From Gemmatimonadota bacterium (GTDB taxonomy: Bacteria; ARS69), in the NCBI GenBank assembly GCA_030747075.1, contig JASLLL010000006.1, positions 47,774-111,773 on the forward strand: 64,000 nucleotides of DNA, given 5' to 3'. A program made the translations under genes and the position numbers. Below the pieces are notes generated by a model. It was not told the DNA's origin, searched no databases, and saw only the letters and a program-made list of their open reading frames with translations. The stretch's first letter is position 1. Each line of letters starts with the position of its first letter. Below, piece by piece: positions 18,809-25,875 of the stretch.

Positions 18809-19381
18809 ATGGACTTGCGAATCTACACCCGGACCGGAGACACGGGGGAGACCTCGCTCATCGGAGGACGACGCGTAGGCAAGCACGATCCGCGGATCTC
18901 GGTCTGTGGAGACCTCGATGAACTGAGTGCATCGATGGGTGCGGCTCTAGCCGAACTGCCGGAGGGGCACGATCTCCGGGACGAAGTGGATCGAGTGCAG
19001 GAGGACCTGTTTGGAATCGGCGCGGAGGTGGCGGCTCCGGGCGCGGAGGCCGGGAGGATGTTGCGAGACGAGCGGGTTGCCGCGCTGGAGGCGTCGATCG
19101 ACGCGATGGAGAGCGGACTTGAGAAGCTGACCGGCTTCCTGCTTCCAGGCGGAGGGAAGGCGGGGGCGGCGTTGCATGTGTCGCGAACGGTTTGTCGCCG
19201 CGCGGAGCGGTCGCTGGTCGGGCTGTCCTCCGGAGACGATGGCGGCGTGCGCCCCGCGATTCTCGGTTACATGAACCGGCTGTCCGACTGGCTGTTTGTT
19301 GCGGCACGCCGGGTGAATCGGGAGGAAGGGTCTCCCGAACGCACAGGGAGCAGCGGGAACCCGGACGGTGGACCGGGGTAG
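18809..19381 (+). CDS. Cob(I)alamin adenosyltransferase, PduO type
   Basis: Transfers adenosyl from ATP to cob(I)alamin or cob(I)yrinic acid a,c-diamide. The 190-residue protein shows the ATP-binding N terminus IYTRTGDTGETSLIGG, KHDPRISVCGDLDELSASMG, the central RTVCRRAERSL and the C-terminal YMNRLSDWLFVAARRVN. ATG 18809 is close to GGAGGG; a TTG at 18815 has better spacing and may be the true start. It is transcribed divergently from ptsP and ends 112 bases before tolQ, with no other cobalamin gene nearby. Confidence 0.92.
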   Translation: MDLRIYTRTGDTGETSLIGGRRVGKHDPRISVCGDLDELSASMGAALAELPEGHDLRDEVDRVQEDLFGIGAEVAAPGAEAGRMLRDERVAALEASIDAMESGLEKLTGFLLPGGGKAGAALHVSRTVCRRAERSLVGLSSGDDGGVRPAILGYMNRLSDWLFVAARRVNREEGSPERTGSSGNPDGGPG

Positions 19382-19493
19382 GATGGGCGGCCCCCTCGGG
19401 CGAACTTGTCGGTCTGCGGCGGGCGTGATACGGTCGCGCCGCTTCTTCAGGCATTGCGGGGCGGGGGCGTCAGGACAGGGGGAGGGGACTGCA

Positions 19494-20228
19494 TTGGACC
19501 ATCCGTTCATTACCACACTGATGAAATCCGGTCCGGTGGGGCAGACGATTCTCGCCGGTCTGCTACTCCTGTCCGGGTACTCCTGGGCGGTGATCGTTTC
19601 GAAGATCCGCGCGCTTCGTCACGCCGAGGACGGGATTGCCGCTTTCCTCCAGCGCTTTCATGCCTCCGGGGTGGAGTGGTTGCGTTCGGGAAGTTCGGAC
19701 GCAGGCCGCGAGGGCTCTCTTGCGCGTGTGTATCAGGCCGGGGCCGCCGCCTATCGCAATCAGTTGCAGATTGCCGGAGCCTACGACGCTCTCGGCGCGG
19801 ATCGCGTGGAAGCCACGCTGGACGCGGAAGTAGCCGAGTCTGTCGCGGAGTTGGAAAGGGGGCTCACCGTTCTGGCTGTTCTTGCGAGCGCGTCTCCATT
19901 TGTCGGGCTGTTCGGCACGGTGTGGGGGATCATGAATGCGTTTCGCGGGATGAGTTCAGAAGGCAGCGCGGGAATCGCAGCGGTGGCTCCCGGGGTTGCG
20001 GAGGCGCTCATCACCACCGTGGCGGGCCTGGCGGTCGCGATCCCGGCGGTCGTTGCGTACAACCTGCTCAATCGGCGGGTGCGTCTCCTGGAGCTCAAGC
20101 TGGATCGTTTCATCCCGGAGTTTCTGGACGGTGCCGCGCTGGCGTCGCGCGGGTCTTCGCCCGGCCATTCCGCTGAAGACGACGGCGCTCCTGTTTTCGC
20201 CAGCCACGATCCGCGAGGCGCGCGATGA
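19494..20228 (+). CDS. tolQ: TolQ/ExbB-family proton-channel protein
   Basis: Inner-membrane component of the Tol-Pal (or TonB) proton-motive-force motor. The 244-residue protein has three membrane segments: TILAGLLLLSGYSWAVIVSK near the N terminus, VLASASPFVGLFGTVWGIM, and ALITTVAGLAVAIPAVVAYN. The last two are the conserved MotA/TolQ/ExbB core. The start is TTG 19494, six bases after GGAGGGG; the open frame upstream is not conserved. The neighbours tolR, a TonB-like gene, tolB and pal identify it as TolQ rather than ExbB. Confidence 0.92.
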   Translation: MDHPFITTLMKSGPVGQTILAGLLLLSGYSWAVIVSKIRALRHAEDGIAAFLQRFHASGVEWLRSGSSDAGREGSLARVYQAGAAAYRNQLQIAGAYDALGADRVEATLDAEVAESVAELERGLTVLAVLASASPFVGLFGTVWGIMNAFRGMSSEGSAGIAAVAPGVAEALITTVAGLAVAIPAVVAYNLLNRRVRLLELKLDRFIPEFLDGAALASRGSSPGHSAEDDGAPVFASHDPRGAR

Positions 20229-20635
20229 AACGGCGCCGGTCGATGGAGGGCGTCGTTGCGGAAGTCAATGTGACCTCTCTGGTGGATGTCACGATGATGC
20301 TCCTCATCATCTTTATTCTTGTGGCGCCCATTCTGGTTCAGGGCATCGAGATAGACCTTCCCGACGCGGCCACTTCGACCGCACGCCCGGACAGCGGGCT
20401 GCGGGTTTCGATTGGCCCCGGCGGAGAGATCTTCCTGGACGGCGCCCCGACCATGCCCGCGGATCTCGACGCCGCGCTGGCCGCGAGAGCCGCCGCGAGC
20501 CCGGACATTCCCGTGCTGGTGGAGGCGGACGGAGAGGTTGAGTACCGTGTGGTCATGGACATTCTCGATCGGGCGCGTGGGGCGGGTCTTCGCCAGGTGA
20601 GCCTTGCCACCGAACCCGAAAGGGGTGTGCGGTGA
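20225..20635 (+). CDS. tolR: TolR/ExbD-family protein
   Basis: Single-pass inner-membrane partner of TolQ. The 136-residue protein has a short basic N terminus, the conserved VTSLVDVTMMLLIIFILVAP membrane segment carrying the proton-path aspartate, and a periplasmic domain containing the usual repeat-like sequences. It overlaps tolQ by four bases (ATGA) and the next gene by four (GTGA), so stoichiometric, coupled translation is likely. Confidence 0.94.
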   Translation: MKRRRSMEGVVAEVNVTSLVDVTMMLLIIFILVAPILVQGIEIDLPDAATSTARPDSGLRVSIGPGGEIFLDGAPTMPADLDAALAARAAASPDIPVLVEADGEVEYRVVMDILDRARGAGLRQVSLATEPERGVR

Positions 20636-21399
20636 GGTTCGGGTGGGTCTGCTCGGTGGTGGGGCACGGAATCCTGCTGGGGTTCGTGCTTCTCGGGCCG
20701 CGCCCCGATCCCTTCCGGAGAGACTGGGCGGAAGCGGTTCCCGTAACGCTGGTCGCCTCGTTTCCCCACATGGAACCGCCGGAGATCGCGCGCCTGGAAG
20801 TTCCCGAGAGGGCTTCCATGTCCCCGCTGCGCGAAAAGGCGAACGAGGCGGACATTCCGGAGGATACGGAACCGGCCCGGGAAGCCGTGACGCCGGTGCG
20901 TGCTGCACCCGTGACGCCGGATCGCCGCCCCCGGCAGTTTCAGCGGGCCGCGCAGGATCAGACGCAGGGGCCGTCTCTTGCGGAACGCCTGCGTCAGAGA
21001 ATCGCGCAGCCGGATGCCCCGGACACGGCGGAGACGGTCGACGCGGTGGAAGCCCCGGAACCGATGGAGGCGGTCGGGTCTCCGAGCGCGCTGGTTGAGG
21101 CGGCGGACTTCCCCTTTGCGTGGTACTTGAATCTCCTGCGAACGAAAATCACCGACTCGTGGAATCCGCCGGGGCGCGGACTTTTCACCGGCGGCAATGC
21201 GCCGGTGGTCGTCCGCCTGGAGCTGGGTCGAGACGGCAGCGTGGGGTCGGTGCGCGTGGAGACCGCCTCCGCAGTTCCAGGGCTGGATGCAAGCGCCCGA
21301 GATGCCGTGACGCGCGCCTCGCCGTTTCCCGCGCTTCCCGATTCCTGGGAGGGCGACCGGCTGATTGTCCGCATACGGTTCTCCGTGGCCGGATCGTGA
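20632..21399 (+). CDS. TonB/TolA-like energy-transducing protein
   Basis: In the tolA position. The 255-residue protein has an N-terminal membrane anchor (VCSVVGHGILLGFVLLGP), a Pro/Glu/Ala-rich periplasm-spanning region (about 50-150) and a C-terminal TonB-type domain (about 165-255, containing WNPPGRG and VRLELGRDGSVGSVRVE). It probably links the TolQR motor to TolB/Pal or an outer-membrane partner. The TonB-like C-terminal domain is the reason for not calling it TolA outright. The start GTG overlaps the tolR stop (GTGA). Confidence 0.85.
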   Translation: MRFGWVCSVVGHGILLGFVLLGPRPDPFRRDWAEAVPVTLVASFPHMEPPEIARLEVPERASMSPLREKANEADIPEDTEPAREAVTPVRAAPVTPDRRPRQFQRAAQDQTQGPSLAERLRQRIAQPDAPDTAETVDAVEAPEPMEAVGSPSALVEAADFPFAWYLNLLRTKITDSWNPPGRGLFTGGNAPVVVRLELGRDGSVGSVRVETASAVPGLDASARDAVTRASPFPALPDSWEGDRLIVRIRFSVAGS

Positions 21400-21407
21400 A
21401 GGACCGG

Positions 21408-22694
21408 ATGGGGCTTCGGATAGCGGCCGCGGCCGCGTGCGTTCTGACCGGGGTTTCAGCAGGCGCGGAAACCGGTGCCCCGATCATCGATGTGGAAAAG
21501 AGCGCCGATCGTCGGATTGCCATCGGGATCGGGTCGTACCCGGAGCTGGGATCGATCCCCCCGAGTTCCACTCCTCGTGAGGTTCTTGCGTTCGATTTCG
21601 CGCTGTCGGTCTGGTTTGCGCCGGTCGTCCCGGAGGAGCCGCCCTCCGCCATGATCCCCGACTGGTCACGAGCCGGTGCCGAAGTGTTTGTGGAGTTCGC
21701 CGCGCTCGCGGGGGATGTGGTCGGCCGCGTTCGCGATGCTTCGTCCGGGGCGTTGCTCTTCGAGAGGGCAGGATTCGTGAGCGGGGAGGTGACCCGTCAG
21801 GATCTGCACGCTTTCGCTGACGACGCGGTCACCGCGTTGACCGGAGAGCCGGGGATGGCGGGGACGCAGATTCTGTGCGAGTGGGATCCGGCGGACGGGA
21901 AGGGAAAACGAATCGTTCGAATGGACGCGGACGGTCATGGCATGCAGGAGGTGACGGGGGAGGAGGCGCTGGAACTTAGTCCGCGATGGGCCCCGGATGG
22001 CGGACGGTGTGCCTACACTTCGTACTCCAGCGGCTGGCCGGATGTGTGGATTCAGGATCTGGACACCGGATCGCGGGAGCGGGTTGCTCACTTCGAGGGG
22101 TTGAACGCGCAGGGAGATTTTTCTCCGGATGGCGGGAGACTGGTACTGACGATCTCCCGCGACGGGAACCCCGAGATCCATGGGATGGATCTCGAGACCG
22201 GCAAGGTCCGTCGTCTGACCCGGCATCGCGCGACGGACAACTCTCCGGTCTGGTCACCGGACGGGGGGAGGATCGCGTTTGTGTCGGATCGGTCCGGGGG
22301 GCCGCAGGTCTATGTGCTGGATCTGGAGACAAGGGAAGTGCGTCGGGTTACCTTTCGCGGGAGCTACAACACCTCTCCGGACTGGTCGCCTGACGGGAGG
22401 AAGATCGCGTACAGTTCCTTTCGATCAGGAGGGTTTGAGGTGCGCGTCGTGGACCTCGCTACGCGAAGAGTGGAGACGGTCGCATCCGGCGGGGACTGCG
22501 AGGATCCGAGTTGGTCGCCCGATGGCCGGAGTCTGCTGTACAGTCGCTCGGCTGGCCGGGTGGGGGAGAGAACGGAGCTGGTGATCACACATCTGAAGGA
22601 ACGGCGGACCATCCGGATCTCCCGGGGGGTGGGCCGTTTTCTGGCGCCGGACTGGTCGCCGCTTCTGCGGCGGACGGAGGAGGAAGGACGATGA
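21408..22694 (+). CDS. tolB: Tol-Pal system beta-propeller protein TolB
   Basis: Periplasmic protein that binds Pal and the Tol motor. The 428-residue precursor has a signal peptide (about residues 1-23, ending VSAGA), an N-terminal alpha/beta domain and a six-bladed propeller whose repeats read ELSPRWAPDGGRCAYTSY, PVWSPDGGRIAFVSDRSG and SPDWSPDGRKIAYSSFRSG. ATG 21408 has AAGGA four bases upstream; a GTG overlapping the previous stop at 21396 is the alternative. The stop overlaps the pal start by four bases. Confidence 0.94.
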   Translation: MGLRIAAAAACVLTGVSAGAETGAPIIDVEKSADRRIAIGIGSYPELGSIPPSSTPREVLAFDFALSVWFAPVVPEEPPSAMIPDWSRAGAEVFVEFAALAGDVVGRVRDASSGALLFERAGFVSGEVTRQDLHAFADDAVTALTGEPGMAGTQILCEWDPADGKGKRIVRMDADGHGMQEVTGEEALELSPRWAPDGGRCAYTSYSSGWPDVWIQDLDTGSRERVAHFEGLNAQGDFSPDGGRLVLTISRDGNPEIHGMDLETGKVRRLTRHRATDNSPVWSPDGGRIAFVSDRSGGPQVYVLDLETREVRRVTFRGSYNTSPDWSPDGRKIAYSSFRSGGFEVRVVDLATRRVETVASGGDCEDPSWSPDGRSLLYSRSAGRVGERTELVITHLKERRTIRISRGVGRFLAPDWSPLLRRTEEEGR

Positions 22695-23260
22695 CGCGCA
22701 GGAAGGGAATGCGAGCATACGGGATTGTCACGATCCTGAGTGCGGTGGGAATCATGGCGGTGCTTCTGGGCGGATGCTGGAGAAAACCGGAAGTGGAGAC
22801 GGATCCTGTGGTTCCGCCCGAACCCCCGGTGGTTGTGGAGACGGAGACGGTGGAGGAAGTGCAGCCGCCGGAGCGAGAAGAAACCACGGTGTTTGTGGAT
22901 CCGAATGTGGAGCACGCGTCGGTGCTTCGACCGATTCTGTTCGACTTCAACAAGTACGCCATTACTGCGGCCGCTCGCCCGATGCTGGAGGAGATCGCGG
23001 TCCTGCTGCGAGAGAATGCGGCCTGGAGTGTCCTGGTGGAAGGGCACTGCGATGAACGCGGCACGGACGAGTACAACCTCGCCCTCGGTGAGCAGCGTGC
23101 TCAGTCTGCCGTCCGCTATCTGTCGGAGCTTGGGGTCGGGAAGGAGCGTTTCCAGACGCTGTCCTATGGTGAGGAGCGCCCGGCCGCGCCGGGCCATGAC
23201 GAGGAGTCCTGGGCACTGAACCGTCGGGCTGAGTTCCGCGTCGAAGCGCCGGGATCGTGA
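22691..23260 (+). CDS. pal: Peptidoglycan-associated lipoprotein Pal
   Basis: Outer-membrane lipoprotein that binds peptidoglycan and TolB. The 189-residue precursor has a lipobox LLGGC, a Pro/Glu/Val-rich linker, and an OmpA-type C-terminal domain with ILFDFNKYAITAAARPML, EGHCDERGTDEYNLALGEQR and NRRAEF. The CDERGT motif is specific to Pal. The ATG overlaps tolB (ATGA). It is followed by the LysM lipoprotein in the place usually taken by cpoB/ybgF. Confidence 0.96.
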   Translation: MTRRKGMRAYGIVTILSAVGIMAVLLGGCWRKPEVETDPVVPPEPPVVVETETVEEVQPPEREETTVFVDPNVEHASVLRPILFDFNKYAITAAARPMLEEIAVLLRENAAWSVLVEGHCDERGTDEYNLALGEQRAQSAVRYLSELGVGKERFQTLSYGEERPAAPGHDEESWALNRRAEFRVEAPGS

Positions 23261-23889
23261 TGACTCGCCGGGGGCTTGCGGTGCTTGTGGGAGGAGTCCT
23301 TCTCCTCCCCGGGTGCCTGGCAACCAGGAGTCAACTGGCGGCGGTCGAGGCCGACATCAGTCGCCAGGATGCCTGGAATGACGAGAAACTCCTCCAGTTC
23401 GAGGCGGAACTGGAGGCGTTGCGTGCGGAGAATGAGGCGCTGCGCGCGCGGCTCGGCGTCACGGAGGATCAGGCGGAGGCGTTTGCGTCGGTGATCGGTG
23501 AGCGTCTGCAAGTAACGGCCGGGCGAGCGGAAGAGGCGGACGGCGAAATCGGCCGCCAGATCAGTCGCGTGGAGGGCGTGATCGCCGAGACGGAACGCAA
23601 GCGGGCGAAGGAGCGTGCGGAGGATCAGGCCGAAATCGGGAGGCGTCTGGAGGCTATCGTGGAGGAAGTGCTGCGTGAGAACACGCTTCTGGCGACCCGT
23701 CTGGAGAAGCTGGAGTCGAGTGCGTTCACCTATGGACAGCTCCACGCCGTGCAGACCGGAGAGACGGTGGAATCCATCGCGCGGAAGTACGGCGTAACGG
23801 CGGCGGATCTCATCCGAGCGAACGATCTCCCCAATGCCAACCTCATCCGCGAAGGGCAGGAGCTGCTGGTGCCGGGAGTGAGTGAATAG
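23260..23889 (+). CDS. Coiled-coil LysM lipoprotein at the end of the tol-pal cluster
   Basis: A 209-residue predicted envelope lipoprotein. It has a lipobox LLPGC, a long charged coiled coil (about residues 25-155, heptad-like, rich in Glu/Ala/Leu/Arg) and a C-terminal LysM domain (about 162-205, HAVQTGETVESIARKYGVT ... LIREGQELLVPG) expected to bind peptidoglycan. In proteobacteria this position holds CpoB/YbgF, which has a coiled coil and TPRs; here LysM replaces the TPRs. The start ATG 23260 shares a base with the pal stop (TGATG); GTG 23257 is possible. No enzymatic domain is seen. Confidence 0.87.
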   Translation: MTRRGLAVLVGGVLLLPGCLATRSQLAAVEADISRQDAWNDEKLLQFEAELEALRAENEALRARLGVTEDQAEAFASVIGERLQVTAGRAEEADGEIGRQISRVEGVIAETERKRAKERAEDQAEIGRRLEAIVEEVLRENTLLATRLEKLESSAFTYGQLHAVQTGETVESIARKYGVTAADLIRANDLPNANLIREGQELLVPGVSE

Positions 23890-23921
23890 CCGGGAGCACC
23901 CTCCGGCGAAGCACCATCGGA

Positions 23922-24593
23922 CTAGCCGGGCCACCAGCCCGGCCGGAACAGCCCGAGGATCCAGCCGGGCAGCGTGACCGCGGCCGCCCGGCCGGGCGCT
24001 GCGCCGGTGAGGGCACGCATGCCTGCTATCCGAAGCAAGAGGGTCCATCCTGCGGCAAGCGTCAGTCGGTGGCCCACTCCAGTCGGAACGGGCAGTCCCA
24101 GGTCCGGCGGAAGGAGTGCGGCGAGACTGGTGGACGGCGTGCGAAGCGGCGTGAGATCCGGAGCAAACTCCGGGCCTGCACTCCATACGGAGACGAGGTC
24201 TGCCAGCGCGCCGATTGCCTCCGGCGCCGCGGCCAGGGCGACCACCCGCTGAGCGTCGATCATGCGGATGCGGTGCCCGAGGGTTCGTGCGGCACCGGCA
24301 AGGAGCCCCCCCGCGATGACGCCGTCGGTGATCTTCGCCAGCGGAGCGAAGACCATGGCCTCCCGATAGAGGCCGCCGACCGACGCAGCCAGTCGTTCCG
24401 CGTCTGCCGACGAGAGTCCGGCTTCGGCGAGGGTTTCGACAACGCGTGCCGCGACCGATACGGAGAGCCACCCGAGTCCGGCGAGAACCGCGGTCAGCAT
24501 GACCCACGATCGGGCGGGGGAGTGGTGCGAGCGGTGGGCACGGATGCAGGCGCGGCCCGGATCCACAAGCGCACGGACGATGTTCCCGGGCAT
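23922..24593 (-). CDS. Yip1-family multi-pass membrane protein
   Basis: A 223-residue integral membrane protein of unknown function. A cytosolic N terminus is followed by about five hydrophobic stretches, including WVMLTAVLAGLGWLSVSVAA and DGVIAGGLLAGAARTLG. The RMIDAQRVVALAAAPEAIGA region is typical of bacterial Yip1-domain proteins. ATG 24593 is preferred since GAGGAGGGAG lies just upstream; upstream in-frame codons encode low-complexity Gly/Trp/Arg sequence. It is convergent with the LysM gene and divergent from nfo. Confidence 0.75.
   Translation of the reverse strand: MPGNIVRALVDPGRACIRAHRSHHSPARSWVMLTAVLAGLGWLSVSVAARVVETLAEAGLSSADAERLAASVGGLYREAMVFAPLAKITDGVIAGGLLAGAARTLGHRIRMIDAQRVVALAAAPEAIGALADLVSVWSAGPEFAPDLTPLRTPSTSLAALLPPDLGLPVPTGVGHRLTLAAGWTLLLRIAGMRALTGAAPGRAAAVTLPGWILGLFRPGWWPG
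23925..23943. terminator. Bidirectional hairpin between the LysM and Yip1 genes
   Basis: A 7-bp stem (GCCGGGC/GCCCGGC, loop CACCA) sits at the meeting point of two convergent genes and overlaps the last codons of the Yip1 gene. No T-tract is present, so it is a weak candidate. Confidence 0.35.
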
Positions 24594-24871
24594 GCTCCCT
24601 CCTCTTTCTCGGTTCCTGTCCGGTTTCTGCCCACCCGGGGACCCCCCGCCCCCCACCCACCTCCACCACCGGGGAGACCCTCGCGATGAAGCAAAGGAGA
24701 TGGCCGCGACGGTGGCACCGGCCAGGAGCGCGAGTCCCAAGACGCGTAATGACGGTTATCCCGCCGCGACCCGCGACTCCCCTCTGATCGGAGAGCCGCG
24801 CCCCGGTTCCCAGCAAGAGCCGTGCCCGCAGAGCCATCGCGAAGGGGCCGCAGGCCCCCTTCTCCGGGCGC

Positions 24872-24915
24872 GGGTACAACTCGCCGCGTCGCTTTCGTCC
24901 ACCTGGGTTGTACCC
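24872..24915. promoter_or_regulatory. 9-bp dyad upstream of nfo
   Basis: GGGTACAAC (24872-24880) and its exact reverse complement GTTGTACCC (24907-24915) flank a 26-base spacer, immediately upstream of a -35-like box. The layout suits either a regulator-binding site with two half-sites or a long-loop stem. The half-site is not one I recognise. Confidence 0.4.
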
Positions 24916-24916
24916 C

Positions 24917-24946
24917 TTGACGAGAGGCCCACCTGCCGGAGACATT
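24917..24946 (+). promoter_or_regulatory. Putative promoter for nfo
   Basis: TTGACG (24917-24922), an 18-base spacer and GACATT (24941-24946) form a sigma-70-like promoter ending about 20 bases before the nfo start, directly after the 9-bp dyad. The -10 match is moderate. Confidence 0.4.
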
Positions 24947-24966
24947 CACGCGAAGGGAGGGAGCCG

Positions 24967-25875
24967 ATGCTTCTCGGCGCTCACATGTCGGTTGCGGGAG
25001 GTGCCCCCACGGCGTTTGCCCGCGCGGAAAGCGTGGGGTGTACCGCGCTCCAGATCTTCGTGAAGAACGCCAATCGCTGGAAGGGGCGGCCCCTCGGGGA
25101 TGAGGAGGTCCGGGACTTTGCGGCAGAGCGCGCACGGTCCGGCATTCTCCCGGTCTTCGCGCATGCGTCCTACCTGATCAACCTTGGAAGCCCCGATTCC
25201 GCGCTGTGGGAACGCTCCATCCGGGCGCTCGTGGATGAGTTGGAGCGCTGCGAGCGGCTGAAACTCAACGGACTCGTCGTTCATCCCGGGGCGCATGTGG
25301 GTAGCGGGGAGGAGGCGGGGTTGCTTCGGATCGCGCGGGGCCTGGATCGCGTGATTGCGGCCACGGAAGGGTTCGCGTGCCCGGTGCTCCTGGAGACGAC
25401 GGCCGGGCAGGGATCGACCCTCGGCTGGCGCTTCGAGCATCTGGCGAGCATTCGCGAAGGGGTGTCCGATCCCGCGCGGATTGCATTCTGTTTCGACACC
25501 TGCCACTCATTCACCGCCGGTTACGACCTTCGCGATGAAGAGTCCGTCCGTGAAGCTCTGGCCGAGTTCGACCGCGTTTGCGGACTGGACTCACTCCGTG
25601 CGATTCATGCCAACGATTCGCTCAAGCCCTTCGCCAGCCGCCGCGATCGTCACGCGCACATCGGGTGCGGAGAGATCGGGAATGCCGGGTTTGCCGCGCT
25701 TCTTCGCGCGCCGGAGTTGCAGAGCGTTCCCTTCCTTCTGGAGACCCCGAAAGGAAGCGAACTCCTGGAGGATGCGCGAAACCTGGAAGTCCTGCGTGCG
25801 CTGGCTCGCGGCGAAAATCCCGATCCCGGGCCGCCTCCGTCCACGCCGGAGTGGGCCAAGGGTGTTCTTGCGTGA
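24967..25875 (+). CDS. nfo: Endonuclease IV (AP endonuclease)
   Basis: Zn-dependent AP endonuclease of base-excision repair, cutting 5' to abasic sites. The 302-residue protein starts LLGAHMSVAGGAPTAFARA and carries the metal-ligand motifs LVVHPGAHVG, CFDTCHSFTAGYD, AIHANDSLKPF with DRHAHIGCGEIG, and PFLLETPKG, in family order. ATG 24967 has GAAGGGAGGGAG just upstream; the open frame before it is not conserved. Its stop overlaps the following membrane-enzyme start (GTGA), an unusual partner for a repair gene. Confidence 0.95.
   Translation: MLLGAHMSVAGGAPTAFARAESVGCTALQIFVKNANRWKGRPLGDEEVRDFAAERARSGILPVFAHASYLINLGSPDSALWERSIRALVDELERCERLKLNGLVVHPGAHVGSGEEAGLLRIARGLDRVIAATEGFACPVLLETTAGQGSTLGWRFEHLASIREGVSDPARIAFCFDTCHSFTAGYDLRDEESVREALAEFDRVCGLDSLRAIHANDSLKPFASRRDRHAHIGCGEIGNAGFAALLRAPELQSVPFLLETPKGSELLEDARNLEVLRALARGENPDPGPPPSTPEWAKGVLA

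Larger units (their letters stand above)
24594..24966. other. 373-base divergent intergenic region
   Basis: This is the longest gene-free stretch of the window, between the Yip1 gene (leftward) and nfo (rightward). It is unusually C-rich in its left part (24630-24680). It contains a strong bulged hairpin at 24841-24862 (GAAGGGGCC-GCA-GGCCCCCTTC), a 9-bp dyad and a promoter-like pair, listed separately. No conserved reading frame was recognised in it, although the nfo frame is open on the left. Confidence 0.5.

Noticed and set aside
24499..24966. A longer nfo start, extending the frame 156 codons upstream
   Set aside because: Endonuclease IV begins at the LLGAHMSVAGG motif, preceded by a strong ribosome site at 24967; the extension overlaps the Yip1 gene start and the control region.
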